This document shows, one piece after another, positions 29,418-38,778 of a DNA stretch of 44,811 nucleotides. The notes beneath the pieces were generated by a model. That model saw nothing but the letters and a program-made list of their open reading frames with translations. It was not told where the DNA came from and searched no databases. Where the stretch lies: positions 1 through 44,811 of the IMG/VR virus record IMGVR_UViG_3300035698_001917. One strand, written 5' to 3'. Made by a program: the position numbers and the translations under genes. Each line of letters begins with the position of its first letter. Position 1 is the stretch's first letter. The stretch comes from a virus.

Positions 29418-32400
29418 TGGACAACCGCTTTGATCGCATGCGTGAGGGCCTCGATACTGCTGCATCTGATCGGACGAGCCGCAGGCTTACCGACGCTGCC
29501 ACGCCCGACACTGCGGTCTCTGCACTGCGCACCGGACCCGAGATAGGCGCAGATCCAAACGCGCTTGTGCAGGATCCGGCGTCGCTTCAGCGCTTGCAGC
29601 GCAGCGTGGCCGACAGTGCGGCGTTGCGCGACGCCCCGAAGGTGCGCAAGTTCGTTGACGAGAGCGAGGTAAACGCCGCTCTAGTCAGCGACGAGGTGGC
29701 CCCGCTGGGCAACTTTGAGAAGCTGCAGACGTGGCTATCCAGCGGATCTAAAGAGCTGTTCGGATGGAACCGCGATGACCGTTTTCAAGGCTTGGTCGGT
29801 AAGTCAGTCGAGGGGGCCAGCCGCATCGCGGTCGGTACTTATAGCACCATACAAGGTATGTCTGCGAGTGGCCGCGCGATGGACGCCGTCAGCGCGTTGC
29901 AAACCATGCAGTTTATTGCGGGCGGGGGCACACCCACTCGGGAGCAGCTCGACGCACCAGAGTTCGTAAGCAACGCGTTCACGATGGACAACGAAGCGGG
30001 CACCGTTGTTAACTTTCTAAACGCCAACGAGGACCAGCGGGCTACCATGATGGGTGCCGTGGCTGACAAGATCGTGGACGCCGATACTGATGTGACGCAA
30101 GCTGCGCTCATGGTCGCGTTAATGGTGAAGGATAACCCACAGGGCCCTGACGTGACGCTGGGCAACATCCCCGAGGTCATAGCATTTTACGGCATCCAGA
30201 CCACAGCGCTGGCGTTGCCTGCCATGGTTGTAGCCGCTGCTGGTGGCCGCGCCGCAGGTAAAGCTGCGTTCCTCGGGCAGAGTTACAGTCTGGGCTATGG
30301 CCAAGCGGTGCAGCGCGACATCTTAGAGAACGGCCCTGACGCGTTTTACAGCCAAGACACTCACCGCAAAGGTTTGATTGTCGCCCCTCTCTTTGCTGCT
30401 ACCGAATTTTTAGGCCCTGTTGGTCGTGTCCTGCGTCGTCCATTCGCAGCAGTTCCCGAAGACCTGATGATCCGCGCGCTGCGCGCACGCACTCTGCCCG
30501 CGCAGGTCGGCGCAGTCACTGCGGCCGGTGCCCTCGAGGAGGGTGTCGCTGAGATGGTGCAGGAGATGCTGGTCGACTGGGGCAACGGCGAGCTGGATTG
30601 GACATCCGAAGGGATCACCAAGTATCTCGAGGCCGCTGCCGTTGGCGCGATCATCGGCGGGCCTATGACCGCCACGTTCGAAACGCCAGCCCTTGTGATG
30701 AGCGCGCGCAGAAATAGCGCCGCTCAGCGAGACGGCATGACAAACGACACCCTGCAACAGATCCAAGACCAAGCGGGCACCGTACGCCTGCGCGAGCGGT
30801 CGCCTGAGAAGTGGCGCGAGTTCCTGCAGTCTATCGGGACTGACGAGGGCCGCATGTATGCTGAGGCCGACGCGGTGCAGAAAGCTGTACAAGCGGGCAC
30901 CGTGGATCTGGAGACGCTGGGCATCACGCAGGAGAGTGTCGACACCGCAATACAGACCGGCGGCCGCGTAGAGATTAACCAGACTAACTGGGCGGCAAAC
31001 TACGCAGGCACCGACGTGGGCCAGATGGTGCTCGACAACAGCGCCGTCCGCGCTGACGGGTACACGCCTGCGCAGCTGCGCAACTTCCAAGATCTGGTCG
31101 CTGAGACGAACGCAGAAAACGCGCTCACAACTGAGCAGAACAAAGACATTGACGACCGGACCACAGCGCTACGCACTGAGCGCCGCTTGGCCATGCGCGC
31201 AGAGGGCATGTCGCGCACCGAGGCTGCTGCAAACGCTACGCTGCAGGCGGCAGCTGTGCGCACGCTCGCAATCCGCACGGGTGATGCGTCCGTGTTTGAC
31301 CAGTTCCAGCTGAACGTCGAGGGTACGTCTGCCCTCGGTGCGCAGAAAGCCGCCGACGTTGTGTCCCGTATGTTCGATCAAGCGCCCATTAAGGTACGTG
31401 GATCTAGGCAGTCGGGCTCCGGCAACAAGCACGGGTTCATGCCCCACCTGCGGGTCAAAGGGCCGCGCGTGCCCGCTGCTCGAACAGCGTCTGTTGTGCT
31501 GGCCAAGACACAGAACCAAAACGCCGACCGGCAGCTGGCAGGCGTCAGCGAGGTGCAATTACGCCACCCCGACCCAGCCGCGTCACCGGACGCATGGAAC
31601 AAGATGATGGTCGACGCCCTTGCCACTGACGACATACCGTCCCCACCTTACAAGTTCCTGTCCGACGTCAACGGCGGCGGCGCTATCGAGATGCTGAACC
31701 GGCTGACTGAGGGTCAGATTGCTGACGCTGACCAAGGGTTTGAAAACGCGCGCGAATTCCGTGAGGCGTACACAAGCGGCGACGTCACTGTGTCTGACAC
31801 CACCAAGCTGTTCTTGTGGTCGTTCCTTTCGCGGGGTGTGTCGCCCTACACGCAGGAGAGCATGTTCCTCGACGCGTTCGCAGACATCGGCCAGTGGGCT
31901 GACGCAGCTGCAGCAGGCGCGTTTGACGTGGACACAACACGACTGGAGTTCGACGTAGGGCCTGACGTAGAGGCTTGGGCCGACAATCTGCTCGCGTTCG
32001 CTAACAAAGCATACGCCGGTATGACGGCAAAAGATAAAGCTAAACGCGGAGGGCCACCGACCCGCGAGGAGTTTGATTTTCCAAAGAGCAGCAGCGGCCA
32101 GCCGATGATGACCTATGGCGAGTGGGCGGCCACCGCAGCACCCGCAGGATCCGGCCAGTCGGGCGCAGGCACCTCGCACAATCTTAACGCATTCGGCCGC
32201 AGCTTCTTAGTCAAGATGTCTCAAGACAGCGGCGACGGGCGGTCCCGCATACAGCTGATCCACGACATGATGGGCGATCCCGAAGCGACGGGTCAGCAGA
32301 TCCGCCGCGAGTTTGCTCGCCTTGGCGAGGGTGTGGGCATCGACAATAAAGTGGTATCGTTCACGTTGCTTGTCGCGGGCTTTGACGACGTCATGGTCCT

Positions 32401-35400
32401 CGACCGCGTGCAGATCCGCAACTTGTGGAACGACGGCCGGTTCGACGGCATGAACCTGTATGACGGTTACAAAGTCGACGGCAAGGTCGCCACCGGCTCA
32501 GGCCTTGCAAAGCTGGGCGACGGCGTGCGCGGCCTTCTGGTGTATGAAGCGCTGGAGCAGGGGCTCCGCGAGCGGATGGACGCCATATACACTGAGGTGG
32601 GCCGCCCTGACGACGCCAGCGTGGGACGTTACCACTGGGAGACTTGGGTCGCAGCGTCGCAGCAGGAGGCAAGCCACGCCACGATCGACGCTATCCTGCG
32701 CCAGATCAAGGGCGACGCTACGCCTACAGCCGGTGTCACAGCAAAAGAAGGCGAGTATGGAAGCTACGCCTATGGTGCGCGCTACGGCGTGAACGCTGAC
32801 GGCAGCAGTTACTTCCTTTACGAAGTGCCCCAACTCGGGTTATACAAGTTTGACGTGCCGTCATTCCAACGGTTTCTGACGGAGATCAAAAAGCCCAAAG
32901 CGGGAGTTATCCCCAAGGGAAAATTCAGAGTAACGGAGGCGGGTAATGAACCGTGGTACTTCCAAGCAGGCGTCAGTCTCGACGCCCTCAACACAACCGC
33001 AGCGCAGTTCGGGGCAAGCGTCACAGCCGACGACCTTCGACAAGCTGATGTCGCGGATGGCGTCGACCAAAATGTTTCCGATGGATCGCCAGCCGATCAG
33101 CCCAGCGCCGCGCGCACATTCAACCAAGGAGGATTAGACCGTGGATTACAAGAACCCCAAAGCAGTTACTCTAGCGGAGGAGAAGCAGGACGGGGACTAC
33201 CGGCTCTTGAAGGCGCGCCGACAGTCAGAGGCGTTTCGGGACCGGACACACAACTCGTCACCGTCGCTGAACGATACGCCGCCAGCGCAGGAATAAACCT
33301 CCAGCGGCAGGATACCTTTGCCGAAGTCGACCCCGAGCGGGCCGCCCGTATTGCTGACGCTTACGCCGAGATGAAGCACGACCCGCAAGATCCGAAGGTC
33401 GCAGAGGCTTACCAGAATATGATCGAGCAGACACTGGCGCAGTACAAGGCGCTGGTGGCTGACGGTTACGAATTTTACTTCATCGACGCCAGTACCGCTG
33501 AAGGCAAAGCGTACGCGTCGTCACCGTTCAACGCTATACTCGAACTGCGCAACGACAAGCGCATGGGCGTGTTTGCCACCGACGATGGCTTCGGTACTGG
33601 TGAGGCGTTCGACCCCACCGACAACCCTATGCTGGCCGAGACCGGCTTTGAGTGGACCATGGGCCCAGACGGTGCCCCGCAGACCGCTTATGCCAACGAC
33701 GTGTTCCGCGCCGTGCACGACGCGTTCGGCCACGGTCTGGAGTTCGCGGGTTTCCGCGCGCGCGGAGAAGAGAATGCGTGGCAGGCACACGTTCGCATGT
33801 TTACAGGCAGCGCAGTCGCGGCAGTAACCACCGAGACCCGCGGACAGAACAGCTGGTTAAACTACGGCCCATACGGCGTAGCCAACCAGACTGCGTCAGT
33901 TGCGGATACCGTGTTTGCCGACCAGAAGACTGGCTTGATGCCAGATTTCACGTGGTCGGAAGGCAAGGCGGGTCCGCACCTATTTACGCAAGGCACCACC
34001 CCACAGGCCAACACGGTCACCGTTGCTGAGACTGGCGAACCGCTGCGCCTGTATCGTGGCACCACGCAAGACTTTGACGACATCGGTGCAGGCCTCGTCC
34101 TGCTCAGCACACAGCGCGGCACAGCCGCCGCTCAGGCAGGCCGCGACCCCGAGGCAGGCAGCAACACACCACGCGCTGTCGAGGCCACTGTGGCGATCGA
34201 GAGCCCGCTCATAATCGGACCGGTCGACACCGACCCCGACACGTACTGGGTGGACAACACCAAGTCGCTGAAAAAGCAGATGGGCGGCCACGACGGCCTG
34301 CTGATCTTTAACGACGCAGGCGAAGTGCTGGCAGTTGCGAAGACCGGCAAGCAGGTCACCGCCACACCGCGTCAGCTGGACCAGAGCGAGCCAACGCAGA
34401 CACCGGCTTTCCAAGAGTGGTTCGGTGACAGCAAGGTCGTCAACGAAGACGGTACGCCGATGGTTGTGTACCACGGCACAATCGCTGCGTTCGACACGTT
34501 TGACGCGTCCAAGATAGGCAGTCGCGACGGAGGATTTTACGGGGAGGGCTTCTACGCTACGGCTGATATGTCGCAGGCGGATGAGTACGCGTACGACGAC
34601 CAAAACGACGCCGAGGGCGACGTGTTGGGGCTGTACGCTAAGATCGAAAACCCTTTCGTGTTTAACCTGTCCGAGGAGGGGTACGCAGGAACGATGGACG
34701 CGACAGCTGCGCTTCTGGGCGCGAGACCTCGCTCAGAAGGTGGTATGTACCTGACCTTCAACTTAGTCTCGGGAGAGATCCGCAAGTTCACGCGCGCAGC
34801 GAAGGCAGCAGGGCACGATGGCGTTGTAGTAAAAAGGGACGGCGAGATAGACGAGGTTATCGTTTTCGAGCCAACACAGTTTAAGTCCGAGGACAACGTC
34901 GGTGCGTTCGATCCTACCGACCCCAACATCTTTAACCAAGAAGGCGCGCGCGGGCGCATCACACTGCCCGACGATGTCCGCACAGGTGAAAGCCTGATCC
35001 AGCTATTCGCGGCCAGCGACACCACCACGATGGCGCACGAATTTAGCCACTACCTCATCGAGGTCATGCGCTCCATCGGATCCAATGACGGTGCGCCACA
35101 GCAGATTGTTGACGATCTCGCGACCGTGCACGCGTGGATGGAAGAGACCACCGGCGTCGCAGTCGACGGCAACTACACCACCGCGCAGCAAGAGGCGTGG
35201 GCTGAGGCGTTTGAAAACTACCTGATGACAGGGGCGGCCCCTAGCCCGTCGCTAAAAACGGTGTTCCGCAAGTTCGCTCTATGGATGGCCAGCGTATACA
35301 AGTCTGCAGTCGGCGCGGGCACACAGCCGAGCCCCGAGATCCGTGACGTAATGGACCGCCTATTGGCCACCGATCAGGAAATCGACGCGGTCAAGCTGGA

Positions 35401-38400
35401 GAACAGCGACGTGCAGCTGTTCCTAGAAAAGCCACCGTTTATGTCCGCCGCTGAGTGGGACACCTACCGCAAGGTTGCCGAGCGCGGTGACGCTGAAGCG
35501 CACGGCAAGCTGCTTAACCGCGCGATGGAAACCGCGCGCAAGAAGCAGACCAAGGAGTGGAAAGCGTTTTACGCGGCCGCTCTGGTACAAGCCACCGAAG
35601 AGCTGAGCAACGAGCGCGAGTATGTCTTGATTGCCGCGCTCGGTGACAAGGATAACAACTACGGCAGGGGCGCACGCCTCGACCGCGACACGCTGATCGA
35701 CATGTTCGGCACGGCCATACTCGACGACCTTAAGGCGCTGAAGTCGCAGCAGCTGATCTACGTCAAGGACGGCGCAGATCCTGATCAGGTTGCCGACATG
35801 TTCGGGTTTAGAAACGGCGCGCACATGGTGCAGACCTTGCGCACCGTCAAGCCATTAGCAGAGCAGGCAGCGGCCAACGCCCGCGCTGTGGCAGATGCAG
35901 AAGCGCCCAAGCTGACCGATCCCGAAATGCAGGAAGAGGCTGAAGCGGCGCTTAAAAACGCAACGCGCATCGAGCGTGTTGCGCGCGAAGCCGCTGTGAT
36001 TGTCAAAGAAGCCGGTGGCGTAGCCTCATCGTGGACCGTTATAAATCGTGCTGCCAAAGCGCGGGCCGAGACACTTGTGGGTGCTATGAACGTGCGGCAA
36101 GCGGGCAACTACCGGCAGTTTGCCGTAGCGGCGCGCAAGGCGGCACGCGAAGCGCAAGCGCAGCTGGCCAAAGTGGTGCGGCTCGCAGACGGCAGCCCGA
36201 CTGCAGGCGGTATGATCGCCATGCAAAAGGCTGCTGAGGCGAAGCGCCAACAGCTGCTAAACGACCACATGTACAACACCGCTCGCGAACGTGCTAAGGC
36301 GTTCGACAAGGCGCGCAAGCGCTTTGCAAAAGCGGACACGCAGAAATCCCGTGCGAAGACCGATCCCGATTACATGGATCAGGCAGACGCCCTGCTGCAG
36401 CAGTATGACTTCCGCCAGCGCACCGAAGCGCAGGTGACCGAGAGCACGAACGCGCGCAAGTCGCTGGCTGAGTTTATCTTGCTCCAGCAAGAGGCGGGTG
36501 TTGACGGTGAGCTGGCCATTCCACCGCAGGTCTTGCTGCGTGGTAACGTGCCGCAAAATTACACCGAACTGACCGTGGACCAGCTCGAGAACGTGGTCGA
36601 CGCAATCGACAACCTGCTACACGCGGGTAAGGCTGTGCAGAAATCCTACCTCGAGAACGAGACGCTGCTGTACGGGGATATGGTCGCCGAGATCACGACG
36701 ACCATGTCGCAGAAAATGAAGGCGGCAAAACGCCCTGACCGCGAGAGCGGCCAGCGCAGTGGCATTCCAAAGTTCTTGGGTGCGCTGAACCAGAACATCG
36801 AGACCGCCCTGACCACCATCCGCCGGATGGACGGCTGGGAAGACAATGGCCCCGCGATGCGATTTATCTTTCGCCCGCTTCAGCGCGCGGCTGCCGCAGT
36901 CGAGGAGCGTCGCGAGCAGGAGACCATGGCACTCAAAGGGGTGTACGACAAGCACTACAGCAAGAAGGAAATCAGAGCGCTAAACGACAAACGCAAGCAT
37001 GGTATCTACGTGCCCGAATTGGGGGACACGTTCAGCAAAGCGGGCCTGCTCTCCATCGCGCTTAACACGGGCAACGAGGGCAACTTTCAGCGCCTGACTG
37101 ACGTCGAGGGCGTCGACGGAAACGGGGCTTACGACGGCGGCCGTGTGGACGCGGCGCTGACCAAGCACCTTACCGAGAACGACTGGCGTTTCGTGCAGGA
37201 CATGTGGGACCACATCAACAGCTTCTGGCCGGAGATCTCCGCTCTCGAGCGCGACGTGTCAGGTGTCGTACCCAAGCAGGTGGACAGTGTCCTGCAGGTA
37301 TCGGCACCAGACTTCGTCACGGGCGGCTACTACCCGATTGAGTACGACGCCGATCTGAACATCGCCTCGTTCCTGAGCGGTGCGGATGACGCGTACAAGG
37401 ACGCCACCGGCGGCAGATCCGGCAAGGCGCAGACCCGCCATGGCCACACTGAGGCGCGCCTGCGCTCTACAGGGATGGCCCTTAACCTCAACCTCGGCGT
37501 GGCAGAGAACCACATCATGAAGGTCGTGCATGACTTGGCTATGCGCAAGCCGATCAACCACGCCGTCAAGATGCTGAACAACCCCGCAATAGGCCGCGCG
37601 CTTAACACCTTCGGGCGCACGTCTGATCTGCAGGCGCTACGTTCTTGGCTGGTCGACAGCGCCGCTGGCGACGGGATAGCAGCCAGCGGCATGGCCGCCG
37701 TGATGCGTTACGCGCGCAAGGCGCTGACCGTAAAGTACATCGGCTACAACATAGGTACACTGGTGCTTCAGCCCTTTGGTGCGATACAGGCGGGTGTGAT
37801 CGTCGGTAACAAGGAGCTGGCCTCGGGCTACATAAAGTACATGGGCCGCGCTAAATACTGGAACGACTTTATCCAGACTAATTCCGCCCATATGCGCCTG
37901 CGCGTCCGCTCTGTAAACCGCGAGATGAACGAGTTTGCGCGGGAAGCGCGCACCGCAGAAACGGCGGCTGCGGGTGCGTTGACCCGATGGAACAACACGG
38001 TCGCCTCGGCGGTGCTGGCCCCTATTGGGCACATACAGTATTGGACCGTAGACATTCCTGTGTTCATCGCAGCTTTTGAAAAAGCGCGAGGCGCGGGTAT
38101 AGCTGAGGCTGACGCTATCAGTCTTGCCGAGAACGCCGTCGACAGGGCCGGAGGTTCTGGCTCGTTCCTCAACCGCGCATCGTTCGAACGGGGCAGCTCA
38201 GTAGACGGTAGCGCGCGCCGCACTGAATACATCAAGACGTTCACCATGCTCTCGGCCTACGTGCACTCAAAGTACAACGGCTACCTCGAGGTCAAAGGCC
38301 GCACCGACTTTAACAGCCCGCTCGATAGCATAAAGTTTACGGCCAGCATGGTGCAGCTGTTCGCACTAGAGGCTGCGCTGGTCTCGCTGTACCGCTCAAT

Positions 38401-38761
38401 AGGGGAAGACCCTGACGACGACGAGGGTACGGGCAAGTGGCTGGCATCCATCGTTGCCTCCGAAGGTCTGGGTCTGCACCCCGCGACACGTCCGTTCTCT
38501 TCTTACGTCAGTGGCTACGGAACTGGCACCGTACCTCTTGGCGACTTCGCTGAGCTGCTGGCAAAGGGCGGCTCCAGTGCATTCGACATAGCCGCTTCTG
38601 AGGGTGACCTAAACGACTGGCTAAACGCGTTTGACGCAGGTGCCACGTGGTTTATGATGCCCACGGGACAGATGAAAAAGATCATCAGAGCTATTACTGC
38701 AGACGACCCCGCAGCCCAACTTGGCCGAGTAGCTCTTGGGCTATCTCCGCTCCGCGAATAG
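29417..38761 (+). CDS. Giant polyvalent ejection protein (3,114 aa)
   Basis: About a fifth of the genome. In order: N-terminal helical part with hydrophobic segments (about 1-450; TTALALPAMVVAAAGGRAAG, AAAVGAIIGGPMTA); an unidentified globular region (about 650-1100; VMVLDRVQIRNLWNDGRFDG); a domain with HDAFGH (1434-1439) and TTETRGQNSWLNYGP; a degenerate ADP-ribosyltransferase-like region (LYRGTTQDF, 1545; STQRGTAA); a clearer ART-PolyVal domain (FQEWFGDSKVV, 1665; VVYHGT with H1686; ends EVIVFEPTQFKS); a zinc-peptidase motif AHEFSH (H1874, E1875, H1878; candidate third ligand E1926 or E1930); long coiled helices (about 2000-2600); and a C-terminal LPD38-like part (about 2650-3000; LSAYVHSKYNGYLEVKG). 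This is the architecture of phage polyvalent proteins, thought to enter the cell with the DNA and disarm defences. Confidence 0.85.
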   Translation: MDNRFDRMREGLDTAASDRTSRRLTDAATPDTAVSALRTGPEIGADPNALVQDPASLQRLQRSVADSAALRDAPKVRKFVDESEVNAALVSDEVAPLGNFEKLQTWLSSGSKELFGWNRDDRFQGLVGKSVEGASRIAVGTYSTIQGMSASGRAMDAVSALQTMQFIAGGGTPTREQLDAPEFVSNAFTMDNEAGTVVNFLNANEDQRATMMGAVADKIVDADTDVTQAALMVALMVKDNPQGPDVTLGNIPEVIAFYGIQTTALALPAMVVAAAGGRAAGKAAFLGQSYSLGYGQAVQRDILENGPDAFYSQDTHRKGLIVAPLFAATEFLGPVGRVLRRPFAAVPEDLMIRALRARTLPAQVGAVTAAGALEEGVAEMVQEMLVDWGNGELDWTSEGITKYLEAAAVGAIIGGPMTATFETPALVMSARRNSAAQRDGMTNDTLQQIQDQAGTVRLRERSPEKWREFLQSIGTDEGRMYAEADAVQKAVQAGTVDLETLGITQESVDTAIQTGGRVEINQTNWAANYAGTDVGQMVLDNSAVRADGYTPAQLRNFQDLVAETNAENALTTEQNKDIDDRTTALRTERRLAMRAEGMSRTEAAANATLQAAAVRTLAIRTGDASVFDQFQLNVEGTSALGAQKAADVVSRMFDQAPIKVRGSRQSGSGNKHGFMPHLRVKGPRVPAARTASVVLAKTQNQNADRQLAGVSEVQLRHPDPAASPDAWNKMMVDALATDDIPSPPYKFLSDVNGGGAIEMLNRLTEGQIADADQGFENAREFREAYTSGDVTVSDTTKLFLWSFLSRGVSPYTQESMFLDAFADIGQWADAAAAGAFDVDTTRLEFDVGPDVEAWADNLLAFANKAYAGMTAKDKAKRGGPPTREEFDFPKSSSGQPMMTYGEWAATAAPAGSGQSGAGTSHNLNAFGRSFLVKMSQDSGDGRSRIQLIHDMMGDPEATGQQIRREFARLGEGVGIDNKVVSFTLLVAGFDDVMVLDRVQIRNLWNDGRFDGMNLYDGYKVDGKVATGSGLAKLGDGVRGLLVYEALEQGLRERMDAIYTEVGRPDDASVGRYHWETWVAASQQEASHATIDAILRQIKGDATPTAGVTAKEGEYGSYAYGARYGVNADGSSYFLYEVPQLGLYKFDVPSFQRFLTEIKKPKAGVIPKGKFRVTEAGNEPWYFQAGVSLDALNTTAAQFGASVTADDLRQADVADGVDQNVSDGSPADQPSAARTFNQGGLDRGLQEPQSSYSSGGEAGRGLPALEGAPTVRGVSGPDTQLVTVAERYAASAGINLQRQDTFAEVDPERAARIADAYAEMKHDPQDPKVAEAYQNMIEQTLAQYKALVADGYEFYFIDASTAEGKAYASSPFNAILELRNDKRMGVFATDDGFGTGEAFDPTDNPMLAETGFEWTMGPDGAPQTAYANDVFRAVHDAFGHGLEFAGFRARGEENAWQAHVRMFTGSAVAAVTTETRGQNSWLNYGPYGVANQTASVADTVFADQKTGLMPDFTWSEGKAGPHLFTQGTTPQANTVTVAETGEPLRLYRGTTQDFDDIGAGLVLLSTQRGTAAAQAGRDPEAGSNTPRAVEATVAIESPLIIGPVDTDPDTYWVDNTKSLKKQMGGHDGLLIFNDAGEVLAVAKTGKQVTATPRQLDQSEPTQTPAFQEWFGDSKVVNEDGTPMVVYHGTIAAFDTFDASKIGSRDGGFYGEGFYATADMSQADEYAYDDQNDAEGDVLGLYAKIENPFVFNLSEEGYAGTMDATAALLGARPRSEGGMYLTFNLVSGEIRKFTRAAKAAGHDGVVVKRDGEIDEVIVFEPTQFKSEDNVGAFDPTDPNIFNQEGARGRITLPDDVRTGESLIQLFAASDTTTMAHEFSHYLIEVMRSIGSNDGAPQQIVDDLATVHAWMEETTGVAVDGNYTTAQQEAWAEAFENYLMTGAAPSPSLKTVFRKFALWMASVYKSAVGAGTQPSPEIRDVMDRLLATDQEIDAVKLENSDVQLFLEKPPFMSAAEWDTYRKVAERGDAEAHGKLLNRAMETARKKQTKEWKAFYAAALVQATEELSNEREYVLIAALGDKDNNYGRGARLDRDTLIDMFGTAILDDLKALKSQQLIYVKDGADPDQVADMFGFRNGAHMVQTLRTVKPLAEQAAANARAVADAEAPKLTDPEMQEEAEAALKNATRIERVAREAAVIVKEAGGVASSWTVINRAAKARAETLVGAMNVRQAGNYRQFAVAARKAAREAQAQLAKVVRLADGSPTAGGMIAMQKAAEAKRQQLLNDHMYNTARERAKAFDKARKRFAKADTQKSRAKTDPDYMDQADALLQQYDFRQRTEAQVTESTNARKSLAEFILLQQEAGVDGELAIPPQVLLRGNVPQNYTELTVDQLENVVDAIDNLLHAGKAVQKSYLENETLLYGDMVAEITTTMSQKMKAAKRPDRESGQRSGIPKFLGALNQNIETALTTIRRMDGWEDNGPAMRFIFRPLQRAAAAVEERREQETMALKGVYDKHYSKKEIRALNDKRKHGIYVPELGDTFSKAGLLSIALNTGNEGNFQRLTDVEGVDGNGAYDGGRVDAALTKHLTENDWRFVQDMWDHINSFWPEISALERDVSGVVPKQVDSVLQVSAPDFVTGGYYPIEYDADLNIASFLSGADDAYKDATGGRSGKAQTRHGHTEARLRSTGMALNLNLGVAENHIMKVVHDLAMRKPINHAVKMLNNPAIGRALNTFGRTSDLQALRSWLVDSAAGDGIAASGMAAVMRYARKALTVKYIGYNIGTLVLQPFGAIQAGVIVGNKELASGYIKYMGRAKYWNDFIQTNSAHMRLRVRSVNREMNEFAREARTAETAAAGALTRWNNTVASAVLAPIGHIQYWTVDIPVFIAAFEKARGAGIAEADAISLAENAVDRAGGSGSFLNRASFERGSSVDGSARRTEYIKTFTMLSAYVHSKYNGYLEVKGRTDFNSPLDSIKFTASMVQLFALEAALVSLYRSIGEDPDDDEGTGKWLASIVASEGLGLHPATRPFSSYVSGYGTGTVPLGDFAELLAKGGSSAFDIAASEGDLNDWLNAFDAGATWFMMPTGQMKKIIRAITADDPAAQLGRVALGLSPLRE

Positions 38762-38778
38762 TGATATAGGAACACACC

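Noticed and set aside
28437-29465. Minus-strand open frame of 342 codons opposite the ejection-protein gene
   Set aside because: Arg/Cys-rich shadow product with no family resemblance, opposite a well-supported gene.
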